Assembly: GCA_025200525.1 (NCBI GenBank)
Contig: CM045761.1
Coordinates: forward strand, 202,360,321 to 202,424,320
Source: Camellia lanceoleosa
Taxonomy: Eukaryota; Streptophyta; Magnoliopsida; Ericales; Theaceae
DNA: 64,000 bases
Reading direction: 5' to 3'
Positions 44,708 to 55,398 of this stretch are shown one piece after another (position 1 is the stretch's first letter; every line of letters starts with the position of its first letter). Both the position numbers and the translations under genes were made by a program. The notes below the pieces were generated by a model. It made no database searches and was not told the DNA's origin. It worked only from the letters and a program-made list of their open reading frames with translations.

Positions 44708-45496
44708 ATGTATCGCAGCAGCGAGCCCACTGGTAGGGGAAGAAGAGCATCCAAGGATCGGGAAAAACAGCAGCGCCTTAGTCGTCGAAGTAGGTCTCCT
44801 CAAAGGGACGGTCAACGAGGAGGTTCCCTATGCCCGCGACCGGGAATCGAGGTGGACGCGACGCCGCGGCCATTGAATTTTGCGGTTTTTGTGAAGAATA
44901 AATCGATGACAGAGGCAGATTCCATCATTAAAGACCCAGATGTAGCAGTCGAGTTTGCTCGACAGATTTTTCCATCGGAAGTCCAACAATCGATGGTTGG
45001 TCGTCGTGATTTCGAAGTGTTTCGAGACGGCATACATGGGGCTGTAAAGGGGTTGTATAATGCTTACGAAATTGGCATGCGTCTGCGTGAGATGAGGCGC
45101 GACATTGAGGAAAAGAACGAAAGGAATCGCAATCTGGAAGCTCGCGCGAAAAAGGCCGAGAGTGAGCTTCGGGAGCTTAAGAAGGTTCGAATGGCTGAGC
45201 CAGCGACGGCCGGTCAACCTAAAGTGGGCGAAAATTCGTCTCAAAAGGCCCCGGGTTACGAGAAAGGATATGAAGACGGGTTCAAGGTCGGGGTTGATAA
45301 ACCCAAGACAGACCTTGCTGAGGAAGTTTGTTGATGCGAAAATCGCGGTTTTAAGCATGGCTAGATCAAGGCCCTTCAAACCGTGGAAGTTCTTGGGTCC
45401 CGAGGCATAGATTCGGCTTCACCCCTATACCATCGACACTACCTTCCCTATTCCGAATTTGAAATGGAGAAGAGCGACGATGAGGAGGCCGACTAA
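44708..45496 (+). pseudogene. Element C antisense ORF2 (two nonsense changes, otherwise open)
   Basis: One continuous frame runs to TAA at 45494-45496. An ATG at 44657 is also in frame, but only the ATG at 44708 (MYRSSEPTGRGRRAS) has a counterpart in element B. After a basic Arg/Ser-rich head (RLSRRSRSPQRDGQRGG) come PLNFAVFVKNKSM, EADSIIKDPDVAVEFARQIF, DFEVFRDGIHGAVKGLYNAY, a charged coiled coil (about 45080-45180), GYEKGYEDGFKVGVDKPK, ENRGFKHG and an acidic tail (EMEKSDDEEAD). Two in-frame stops (TGA 45332-45334, TAG 45362-45364) fit single C-to-T and G-to-A changes in CGA and TGG. About 262 residues from 44708. The block around KDPDVAVEFA and the ENRGFKHG signature parallel the 3' half of ORF1 (KDPEVAFGVA, ENRGFKHGWHKA). 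The function is unknown. Confidence 0.72.
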
Positions 45497-45699
45497 CTAG
45501 AGTAGTGCAACAACAGGCTTTACTATGAATAAATAGGCTTTCATTTTCAATGTTCGTCTTTGATCGTAAAATATTTTGATTGTAAAATATTTTTAGTTCA
45601 AACGTGTCGATTCACTTTATTGGAATATTTAGACTTTGCTTAGAACATTTTGTACTGCATGGAATAAACGTTTGGAAATGCATTAGTCGGCCCTAAGGC

Positions 45700-46920
45700 G
45701 TCATACACCAAAGGGGCTCCGTATTCAGAGACTTGTTTTGCCCCAAACGGCGCTCCGAATCTGGAGATTTATTCGGTCCTAAGGCGTCATGCCCAAAGGG
45801 CGCTCCAAATTTGGAGACTCGTTCGGCCCTAAGGCATCATGCCCCAAACGGCACTCCGAATCCGGAGACTTATTTGGGCCAATCGTGACATCCACGAAGG
45901 GCGCTCCGAATCCGGAGACTTATTCGGCCCTAAGGTGTGCACCAAAGGGGGCTCCGAATCCGGAGACTTATTTTGGCCAATCGTGACATCCACGAAGGGC
46001 GCTCCGAATCCGGAGACTTATTTTGGCCAATCGTGACATCCACGAAGGGCGCTCCGAATCCGGAGACTTATTCGGCCCTAAGGTGTGCACCAAAGGGGGC
46101 TCCGAATCCGGAGACTTGTTTGGGTCAATCGTGACATCCACGAAGGGCGCTCCGAATCCGGAGACTTGTTTGGGCCAATCGTGACATCCACGATGGGCAC
46201 TCCGAATCCGGAGACTTATTCGGCCCTAAGGTGTGCACCAAAGGGGGCTCCGAATCCGGAGACTTATTTTGGCCAATCGTGACATCCACGAAGGGCGCTC
46301 CGAATCCGGAGACTTGTTTGGGCCAATCATGACATCCACAAAGGGCGCTTCGAATCCAAAGACTTGTTTGGGCCAATCGTGACATCCACGAAGGGCGCTT
46401 CGAATCCGGAGACTTGTTTGGGCCAATCGTGACATCCACGAAGGGCGCTCCGAATCCGGAGACTTATTTGGCCCTAAGGTGTGCACCAAAGGGGGCTCTG
46501 AATCCAGAGACTTGTTTGGGCCAATCGTGACATCCACGAAGGGCGCTGCGAATCCGGAGACTTATTCGGCCCTAAAGTGTGCACCAAAGGGGGCTCCGAA
46601 TCCGGAGACTTGTTTAGGCCAATCGTGACATCCACGAAGGGCGCTCCGAATCCAGAGACTTATTCAGCCCTAAGGTGTGCACCAAAGGGGGCTCCGAATC
46701 CGGAGACTTGTTTGGGCCAATCGTGACATCCACGAAGGGCACTCCGAATCCGGAGACTTGTTTGGGCCAATCGTGACATCCACGAAGGGCGCTCCGAATC
46801 CGGAGACTTATTCGGCCCTAAGATGTGCACCAAAGGGGGCTCCGAATCCAAAGACTTGTTTGGGCCAATCGTGACATCCACGAAGGGCGCTCCGAATCCG
46901 GAGACTTATTCGGCCCTAAA
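45700..46920. repeat. Element C array 2: 48-50-bp repeat built on CTCCGAATCCGGAG
   Basis: About two dozen units of 'gcgctccgaatccggagact' followed by either 'tattcggccctaaggtgtgc' or 'tgtttgggccaatcgtgaca'. Spacings between cores are 48-50 bp. The core is a one-base variant of the 14-bp palindrome of array 2 in element B, and 'ggccaatcgtga' and 'catccacgaagggcgctccg' are also shared with B. The two arrays therefore descend from one ancestor, with a single unit amplified in C and a double unit in B. Confidence 0.92.
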
Positions 46921-46989
46921 TGTTGAGCTCAAACATGTAAAAACACGAAATCTTGCATTACAACGACATTTATACAAGTATCAAGCCCA

Positions 46990-49900
46990 CAGGTCGGGTC
47001 ATTGATAAAATTTACGTAGATGTGTTGAATTCCACGGCCGTGGCAGGCTTCTTCCTGACATGTCTGAGAGCCGATATGCCTCGCTACCGCAATGAATCTA
47101 TCCGATAGGGCCATCCGGCCGGACGTTTCGCTTTTCTTGGCCTCCGTCGGTAGTACCTTCTTTAGGACCGCTTCTCGGATTGTAGCACAAGAATCGAACT
47201 CGCCGATTGTATGACTTAGCGAGTCATCGAGAATAGCGGCCATGGATACTAAGGCGCGGTCTCTTCGCTTCTTCAATCGTAACCAGTATGGCGAGCATCA
47301 TGTCATTTCGCCTATGTCAAAGGCTTGCGATCTCAAAGTTGGTAAGCCGATCTCTAGGGTAAGATTGCTCGGTTCAAGCGGCATAAGGAAACGGGCGTTT
47401 CTCCAGAGATCGTCCTTGGCGTTGTCGATGGGCCCACAAGACACTCGCAACTCTTCAACCCATCTGCCTTTGGCATTTTCCAGCCTCTTTTTGATGCCGT
47501 CCAAGATGGATTTGTTTGAAGCTTCCGCCTGACCGTTACTTTGGGGGTAGGCTGGCGTAGAGAAGTAAGGCACAATACCATATTTGTTGCACAATTCTCG
47601 GTATACGCCACAATCGAACTGGGTACCATTATCCGAGATCAATGCTCTTGGAATGCCGAATCGCGTAATGATGTTCCTCCACACAAAGCGCTTAATGTCG
47701 AAATCTCATATATGGGTTAGAGCCTCCGCTTCGACCCACTTTGTGAAGTAATCTGCTGCTACGATTAGAAATCGCTTGTTCCCTGGGGCCCTCGGCAATG
47801 GTCCTATGATATCAAGTCCCCACTGAGCAAACGGCCAGGGGCTTGTGATTGAATTCAAAGCTTCTGCCGGCTGATGGGTTAGTGGGGAGAACTTTTGGCA
47901 TTATTCGCATTTCTTGACATAATTTTCTGCGTCGGCTCTCATCGTCGGCCAATAATATCCTGTGTTATCGCCTCGATGGGCCAGGAGCGCCCCTCGAATG
48001 GGCACCACACCGCCTCGTGTATCTCGATGGAGCGCCTCTACTCTGTCCGGTGCACGATTCCAAGTATGGACCAGAGGGACTTTTTGTAAAGCCTTCCTTG
48101 TGGATCTAAGTAGTACCGCAGGCCTTGTTTCAGCTTTGTGTGCTTTTTTGTCCTCCGGAGTTGCTCAAAAGAAAGGAATGCAAGAATGGGGTCCTTCCAA
48201 CTTGGAGCGGATTCTATAATGTTGATGTGGGTTTTCTCGAGGGTCGATACTTGGTTCCGGACGAAACCTACTGATGGTACGCTTGAGCTCGGAGTTGATG
48301 GCGAAGGCTAAGCAAGCCGTGGCATCCGCGTGTGTATTTTGATCACGTGTTATTTGGTTTAGTTCATGATGGTCGAATTTCACAAGAAGGAGTTAGCCGC
48401 TTATATAGGCCGCCATACGCTCGTCCTCTTGCCACAGACTTTCACCGGTTGATTACCAATTTTGAGTCACAAAACACCAATGGCATACGAAAGCAGATGT
48501 GCGCTGCAATCCGGCTAAAAGGGCTCCATATTCGCCGTTATTTGACGCTGGCCGAGTTTGACGGCTCGCTTCAATTATCGCGCCTCGAGACATAATTACG
48601 ACGCCAGCACCGCTGCCCCGTTGGTTAGACGATCCATCACAGTATAATTGTCAAATGTCCCCAACATAAATTCTTCAACTGCTTTGATCAACTTCACTTT
48701 TGGTCGGACGTCATCAGCTTGAGGTCGGCAAGCCCTCCCGTGAATTCGCAACAAAGTCGGCAAGCACCGCCTTGATTGCGCTTTTGGGTAAAACCGAATT
48801 TCAGATTGGCCGAAGTTCGAGAGCCCACTTCAAACACGCCGATGCTTCGATTCCGTAGTAATCGATCGAAGGGATAGTCCGTTAGCACCCTAATGCGTGG
48901 TCCTGGAAGTAATGCATCGCTTTTCTGCCATGACCAAGGCTAGGACGAGTTTTTCCAAATGTAGGTAGCGTGTTTCAAGGCCCACCATTGCCTTGCTCAC
49001 ATAATACACCGTCACGCCTCTTCCTCTTCTTTAGTAATACGGCTACGACGCTCACGGAGACCGCCAGATATAGAATGAGGGGTCACCGGCGGGTGTTGTT
49101 AGAAGAGGTTGTCCGGAGGTAGGTCTTGAGCCCGTTAAAAGTCGCCGCATTCGGGCGGACCATTCAAAAGCTCGCTCGACGTAGTGTCTGAAAGAATTGT
49201 CTGCCGATCTCAGAGATCTGATGAACCTGTTGAGTGCAGCAGCCATTCCCATCAACTTTTGGACTTCTTTCACTGAACGGGGGGAACTCAGTTCCAAAAT
49301 TGCTGTGACTTGCCTCGGGTTGGCTTCGATTCCTCGGTGGTTGACGATATAACCCAGGAATTTGCCGGAGCCGATCCCGAATGCACATTTGGAAGCGTTT
49401 AGCTTCATTCTATATTTGCGTAGGGTGTTGAATGTCTTTTCCAGATCAGCTATATGGTTTTGTTCTTCTTTGGATTTGACCACCATGTCGTCGATGTATA
49501 CTTCCATAGTGTGTTCGAGCTGTTCTTTGAACATCGTGGTGACCAGTCTTTGGTAAGTTGCCCCTGCATTCTTCAGTCCAAAAGGCATAACCCTGTAGCA
49601 GTAGGTTCCTCTTGGAGTAAGGAATGTAGTTTTGTCTTGATCATCCGAATTCATGGCGATCTGATGGTAGCCCCTGTAGGCATCGAGGAAACTCATGCGC
49701 CGGTGGCGTGCCGTCGCATCGACGAGTTGGTCAATTCTCGGTAAGGGGAAGCAGTCTTTGGGGCAAGCTTTGTTCAGATCCGTGAAATCGACGCACACTC
49801 GCCAAGTTCCATTTTTCTTTTTCACCACCACTGTGTTGGAGAGCCACGTAGGGTAGGTGACTTCTCTAATTGCCCCGGCGTCAAGCAATTTGTCAACTTC

Positions 49901-51230
49901 TTCTACAACGGCTACGGTATGTTCTGCGGAGGATCGCCGACCTTTCTAAATGATCGGCTTGCACCGGGGGTCGACATTTAGATGGTGCTGTAAGACTGAC
50001 GGGTCTATTCCCGGCATCTCGTATGGAGTCCACGCAAAGACGTCGAGGTTGCCGAGTAAGAAAGTGATCACCGCTCTGTCGACCGCCTCGAGAGGCGCCG
50101 ATCATAAAAACTTTTCCGCTTCCATCAATGTCAACCGGTCTAAACCTTCCGTGGCCTTTTCGTTTGGTTGACGCCCGACGCCATCCAGATCTCGACGGGC
50201 ACTTCAATGGAGTTTACTTGCGCCTTGGCGTCTTGGCGGCGAGAAGGTAACATGCTTGTGCTGACTGTTGAGAGCCACGGATCTGCTCAACGCCGTGTTC
50301 CGTCGGGAAACGTAGCAGCTGGTGGTAGGTGCTTGGGACGGCCAGCAGGGCATGCAACCATGACCGCCCCATGATGAGATTGTATGGCGACGGTAGCCTG
50401 ACGACCAAGAATTCCACATCCACCATTCTGGAGCCAGCTCGAACGGGTAGACTGATCTTTCCCAGTGAGTACTCTGGGTTGGCGTTGAAGCCGAATAGTG
50501 GATAAGGAGCTGGAGTCAGATTCGAATCATTGAACCCGAGTTTGATGAAGGTTTTATAGTACATAACCTCTGAAGTGCTTCCCTGGTCGATAAGGACGCG
50601 TTCGACGGTGAACTCCGCTTACGCCAGAGCGCAACAACCGAGGATCTACGTGGGAGTGTTACGCCGCCAAATCGAGTCGCCGAAGGTGATGCTTGGCGCT
50701 TTGAGCCGGGTCGCTTTGTTGGTGTGGTGAGCCTTTGGGGCTTGAAGTGATCGGATTGCATGTACGATGGGGCTATCGGCAGTCAGATATCATATGTACG
50801 GTCGCTGACGCTTTGGGCGACATGCGTCCTCTGTCACCTCCTCAAGGTAATCGGTTAAGGCGCGGCGACCGTCGGCATTATGCTGTTGGCCTCGAGGTCG
50901 TTGAGGACCTGCCCTTGGGAATCGCTCAGGAACCTTGAGGCCTACCCGTTTGGACTTAGCTTTTTCTAAGACCAGATCGCGGCGAAGGGATTCGTTCTCA
51001 GCGATGACGTTGTCCAAACTCTGTTGGGTCTGTCTGGCTTGTTCTATGGTCGCTTGCATCGTCTCCTTCGTTGAAGTCGTTGGTGAGTTAGAGTTTGAGG
51101 CGCGTCTTGCGGGCGCGTTTTCTTCCGAGCGTATTTGCCGGAGTGAAGTTGTCTCTTTATGCGGTCTCGTCGGTGGCTATCGGAGGATCTTCAGTCACGT
51201 CTTTCATGGATATATTTGAGTATTCCCACA
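46990..51230 (-). pseudogene. Element C gag-pol remnant
   Basis: Minus strand, from high to low: gag start (WEYSNISMKDVTEDPP, about 51215) and a Glu/Gln-rich stretch to 50790, then directly protease (VLIDQGSTSEVMYYKTF, about 50590; LIMGRSWLHALLA, about 50360), leaving no room for capsid and zinc knuckle. Reverse transcriptase 49052-49888 (VVVKKKNGTWRVCVDFTDLN, LPRIDQLVDATA, YRVMPFGLKNAGATYQRL, YIDDMVVKSKEEQ, FLGYIVNHRGIEANPRQ), decayed RNase H (HHELNQITRDQNTHADA, about 48360), integrase core (ITRFGIPRALISDNGTQFD, YPQSNGQAEASNKSILDGIK; 47440-47680) and a scrambled C-terminal end near 47000. RT motifs place it in the Tat branch. The RT block is open for 278 codons; the rest has many small deletions. 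Confidence 0.88.
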
Positions 51231-51242
51231 GACGGCGCCAAT
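51220..51242 (-). other. tRNA primer-binding site of element C
   Basis: On the minus strand ATTGGCGCCGTCTGTGGGAA directly follows the LTR end (CCCCACA). A TGGCGCC start is typical of primer sites in Tat and Athila elements. It fixes the polarity of C. The tRNA species was not determined. Confidence 0.7.
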
Positions 51243-51634
51243 TGTGGGGAAGTGGTTTGGAAATACTCTTCAGATCCTGGAAGACGCCAATGATCCTCAC
51301 CGTCACCAAAAGATACAAATACTCGGGAAGTGCCGGAATTAGCACCGACGGACAAGTCGGGCTTCTACTCAAGAAAGCTTGTTGGCTAAGTTTTTAGAAG
51401 TGATTCTTACATACCTTTACAAATCTGAAGCTCTCGTATTTATATCCATTCTTTGGGCCTCGGGGCCAGAGTCTACTTTTTATTTATTACTCTTTCATTT
51501 GTCCTGATATGCCTTCTCAAGTCTATTCGGCCTTGAGAACGTATTCGGCATCCAAGTTAAGCAGAATGGAGCTGTTCAGTTCCCGGCTCCTCGAGTATAC
51601 CAGATTTCGTTCCTCTATTTGTTCGACTCCCACA
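51243..51634 (-). repeat. Element C LTR (right copy)
   Basis: 392 bp, TGTGGGGAAG...CGACTCCCACA. Only about six differences from the left copy lie outside positions 57-125. Inside that patch there are several small gaps and substitutions. Confidence 0.9.
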
Positions 51635-53442
51635 GAATCTCATTTGATTATGTTTTGGAAGCTAAGAACTCAAGTGAATATATGCATGACAAGTTCATAT
51701 CATATTCTTATATTTCAAGTTAAATTTTTGCATGTTTGATATACTTTTGGGCCTTGATTTCATGAAATGATCTTCAGATCAAAAAATTTTACAAGTTCCT
51801 ACATGTTTTCCATAATTTTGGCCCAAGAAAATGAGTTTTGAGGTGTGGAATTCGAGTTTTGAGCAAAGATAAGCAATCTAGAAATTCCAGAATTTTGCTC
51901 TCCACTCGAGCGTAAGATCTGCGCTCGAGCGTCTACCTTTGTTTTTGCATCTCTGCTTGAGCGACCAGAAGTTCGCTCGAGCATGAATTACATGCTCCCA
52001 GAAGTTACATGTTTTTACAGACCGCTTGAACGGCAAGAGTTACGCTCGAGTGGGGAAATGAGCCACACGCTCAAGTGACCATCGAGTGTTCGTTGAGCGT
52101 GAAAATCACACAACCAGTACTTTTTCAAAATTTTCAGAATGCTCGAGCGGAGAAAATTGCACTCGAGCGTCCCCTCACATTTTTTTTATGCCCACTCGAG
52201 CGAAGAAAGCTATGCTCGAGCATGGACCTTATTTTCAGAAAATTTGACCAAGTGTTTTCAAATGCATTTTTTTTGTATCCTCATTCCATCCTAGGCCAAG
52301 ATTAAGGCATAATAATGAGGGTTACGTGTAGAAACACACTATGAATCTAACGTAAAGAGTTAAGTATGTTCCAACGTGTATTTCAAATGTGTATTTGTTA
52401 TGTGTTGATGTAGGCCACGTGCCGCAAACCGTTTGGTTAGTCTGTTCTGTTTGTCTGCACTCGAAGCCAACTATGAGTAATAACTTAGTAAAACTATGTT
52501 CAACCTTATTTACTTTCTGTATGATAAAATAAGATTTATTTTCTGAAATGATATATTCTGTACAATGAATGATTGTCCAATTTCTAATAATATATTTGTG
52601 GCATCCTTAGCATTATGTGATATCTGTTAGCTTTTACCCGGTATCGGAGATTCCATCATGGAACTTAATATGTCTGCAATTGTTACTCGTACCGGAGGCT
52701 CCATCATGGGGCTCAGCATGTTTATTCTCTGTTACCCGGATCTGGAGGCTCCTTTATGAAACTAGTTACTCATAACCACCATATGTTTTGCATCTGTTCT
52801 ATATCTGCTATGTTAGCGCTAATGGATATACCATGTATAATTAAGCATGAACTCTAATTTCTGTATATGAGTTGAACAAGATTATGAATATAGATCTGCT
52901 TCTATTTTTGAAATAAATATGAATCTGTTTAAGAATCTGAATTATGATTTCCGAACCTGATATAAACTTCATTCATTAAATCATTTACTTCGTTATTATT
53001 CACTGGGCTTCCGCTAACTATTTATATTATGTTTGTAGGTGATCAGGCACGTAACCAGGCTCAGAGTTGAGGACCTGGCGTCTCAGTTTTTTTCAGCCAA
53101 CCTTTGTACCTCCTGGGGAGGTTCCGGATTAAGTCAAGTTTAGTGGCTGTTTTTGTGAATGTACTAGACTTTGTTTCTTTTGATTTACAGGCAAGATTTC
53201 TGATAATATGTTCATGGAGTAATGTGTAAATACTGTATCTTCTGACGTCACTCGCAAGTTTATAAAAGTTTTAAATTATCTGTCTCATGTATGTCTTCAC
53301 AACTCAATGGACTACGTATATTTTGTATACTTGCTTCCGCAGCCCCTAACTATATGTTGTTCTGTTAAGAAGCCTTTAGTAATCTAAGGATTACTGGCCA
53401 GTTACGACGCTAAACCTATAGGGGCGGGTTTGGGCCGTGACA
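51635..53442 (+). repeat. Element A 3' LTR, piece 3
   Basis: Resumes exactly after the GAATC duplication with 'tcatttgattatgttttgga', includes the palindrome array (51895-52225), and ends GGGCCGTGACA at 53442, matching the end of the 5' LTR. Confidence 0.9.
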
Positions 53443-55398
53443 AGTTATGAGCTTAATCACAATCTTATAATTATATATGTTTTTGGAACAAATTATTTCT
53501 TGGTTCATTTTTGCAGTTATATACATGTTCTCTGCCTCTATCTGTATGATTTATTATGTGTGTGTGTGTGCACGCGCGCATGCATATGTAGAGGTATAGA
53601 GATATATGTGGCAACTGTGTGTGTAACTACTTATAATTTTTGTTTTAACTTTGGACCTGGTTGGTGATTGGAAAGGATGTAGTTTTGTTGTTCAATGAAT
53701 GGCAAATCTGTGAAGTGTATGTACGGTATTTGCGGGGTAATGTGTATGTACTGTTTTCTTTATCAATATTCAATAGCCAACAAAAGCATTTATGCCTCAT
53801 TCCCATAATTTAGCAGGAATTCAAGTTGAATGAGACGATAAAAGTTGGTTATATCAGATTTTTGGAAAAACAATGTTGTTTTATTGTTATAAAAGTATGT
53901 TTTTGTGGATTTTGCAAATGGTTACGCTACAGTTTGCTGTTATGTTATTGTGGATATGAAGGATGGATCTCATAAAATTATGCTTAGGGAATTGTTTTGT
54001 TAAGTTTATGGGAATAGGTTGTTTTTATTGAAAAAACTAAATGTCAGTGAATGGTATTATATGAATTTGTTTCCTTCTTGCCAAGGCAAATACAAGATGC
54101 ATTCATTACGAACTCGAATAACAATATATTCTTTCATCAACCTGCAAAATATTACATTCATTCATTAACTTCCAAACTGTTACATTCATTCTAAGGCAAA
54201 GACAATAAGTTTCCCATGACCACTGCCTTGTACAGTTGGAATAGAATCCAAGAAAATACAATAACCAAGCAAAAAAATTACCAGGTACACAAAAAAAAAA
54301 AAAAATCGAGGTTAGGGAAACCCGATCCCCGGTAGGGGACAGGGGCGGAGGGTGATGGGTTTCCCGCCAGGGATAGGGGACAGGGGCCGGGAATTTTATG
54401 GCTTCGGAGATCGGGGGCGGGGAGTGTAGTCCCCAATCCCGCCCCGTCCCGTTGCCATCCCATTAATCATTCAATTCCATTTCCCATCATTTTAATACCA
54501 CCATAAATTTTTGAAACAATACTAGTAATAAGTTATGCATGAACTCCTCAAGGAACTGCATTTAAATCTCAAATTTTGAGGGAAGAGAACAAAGGGAGAA
54601 TAAAATCCAGTAAAAAACCAGTAAACAAAGAATTTTCTCATAAATGCCAATTCATTTTTTGTTTTCTTAGTCCAACCAAAAAGCAGGGGGTAAAAAATCA
54701 GTTTCCTCCATTTTCCTTCAACAAATCCAAGATCCAAGCATGTGATTAACGTCATATGATGAAGAAATACTGGGCAATCATTCAATTCATTCCTTGTTTG
54801 CATACACTCATTCCCAGTTGGAAAGGCAATCCAAGCACGAAAACCATTTTTGTTGGCTTCAAGCATAATGATTAATGTTATATAAGAAATACATGGCGCA
54901 AAAGAAAAACATCCATATAAAACTCAATTAACACAGCTGCACCCCGACTTACAAACCAAATGTGTTATGTCTAAACATATCCAAGTCTACACCAATGTAG
55001 AATTGAGCACCTGCATAAGTATTTCATTTCAATAATGCTTTCACAACAATCAAGGAAAAATAACCTTCTAGCCTAGGTTTTGGATTTTCAAGTTGTCAAG
55101 AAAAGCACAACAGGAGATCCAATATCAACTGTCGTTCACGGTAACTGTTTGAAAGCGAAACTTCTCCATTGGTCCTGTATTACTGTTTAGAATCTCGATA
55201 CATTACAATAAATGATCTGAAACAAGCAGATAAGCTATAATTAAAATCATATAAACTAAAATCTTATTATACAATGATCGTGAATAATTGCAGAAAAACA
55301 AATTTGAAGTGACACAATGTTCACAATAATTACCAGCAACTCTGCCATCCAGAACGATTATGATGATATCAGAAACCATCCGTGACAATACAGGATAA
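53443..55398. other. Intergenic DNA and BAG6-like 3' flank
   Basis: No gene is seen. A TG microsatellite lies at about 53559-53572 followed by 'cacgcgcgcatgcatatg'. A G/C-rich hAT-like piece lies at 54290-54466. The remaining AT-rich DNA up to 55398 must include the 3' untranslated region of the BAG6-like gene on the minus strand. Confidence 0.4.
54290..54466. mobile_element. hAT-like GC-rich fragment
   Basis: On the minus strand it starts GGGATGGCAACGGGACGGGG and carries runs such as ggggcggg and ccctgtcccct, a very common plant non-autonomous element end. It is related in style to the fragment at 19379. It has no coding content. Confidence 0.45.

Larger units (their letters stand above)
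41059..51634 (-). mobile_element. Element C: second Tat-lineage element with the same antisense gene layout
   Basis: LTRs 41059-41455 (397 bp) and 51243-51634 (392 bp) are nearly identical outside one patch. The TSD is perfect GAATC (41054-41058, 51635-51639). On the minus strand an ATTGGCGCCGTCTGTGGGAA primer site abuts the right-hand LTR and a TTGGGGGG purine tract abuts the left-hand LTR, so the element reads leftwards. From left: antisense ORF1 (41777-43849), array 1 (44083-44545), antisense ORF2 (44708-45496), array 2 (45700-46920), then pol and gag remnants on the minus strand (46990-51230). The capsid part of gag seems absent, so it was probably non-autonomous. It is the youngest of the stack by LTR likeness. 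Confidence 0.9.
20051..53442 (+). mobile_element. Element A: Tekay-like chromovirus LTR retrotransposon, host of nested insertions
   Basis: A Ty3/gypsy element on the plus strand: 5' LTR 20051-22617, internal region 22618-28199, 3' LTR in three pieces (28200-28908, about 41023-41058, 51635-53442). The LTR starts TGTAACAAC and ends TCGTGACA. A 'ggtatcagagc' word just inside the 5' LTR (22623-22633) fits an initiator-Met tRNA primer site, and 'aaaggaggaaggc' before the 3' LTR fits a polypurine tract. A C-terminal chromodomain and LTR length point to the Tekay/Del chromovirus group. Flanks are GATTA (left) and AGTTA (right), so a perfect target duplication is not seen. The element carries two later Tat insertions in its 3' LTR and a hAT relic in pol. 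Confidence 0.9.

Noticed and set aside
45700..46920. CRISPR-like array of regular repeats
   Set aside because: Units are contiguous tandem copies with the same few spacers, not unique spacers, and the DNA is clearly plant nuclear. It is a minisatellite in a retrotransposon.
49164..49388. Peptide start MCIRDR, similar to a known sequencing-adapter artefact
   Set aside because: The DNA here is the natural reverse transcriptase sequence in another frame (KCAFGIGSGK region). No adapter sequence is present.
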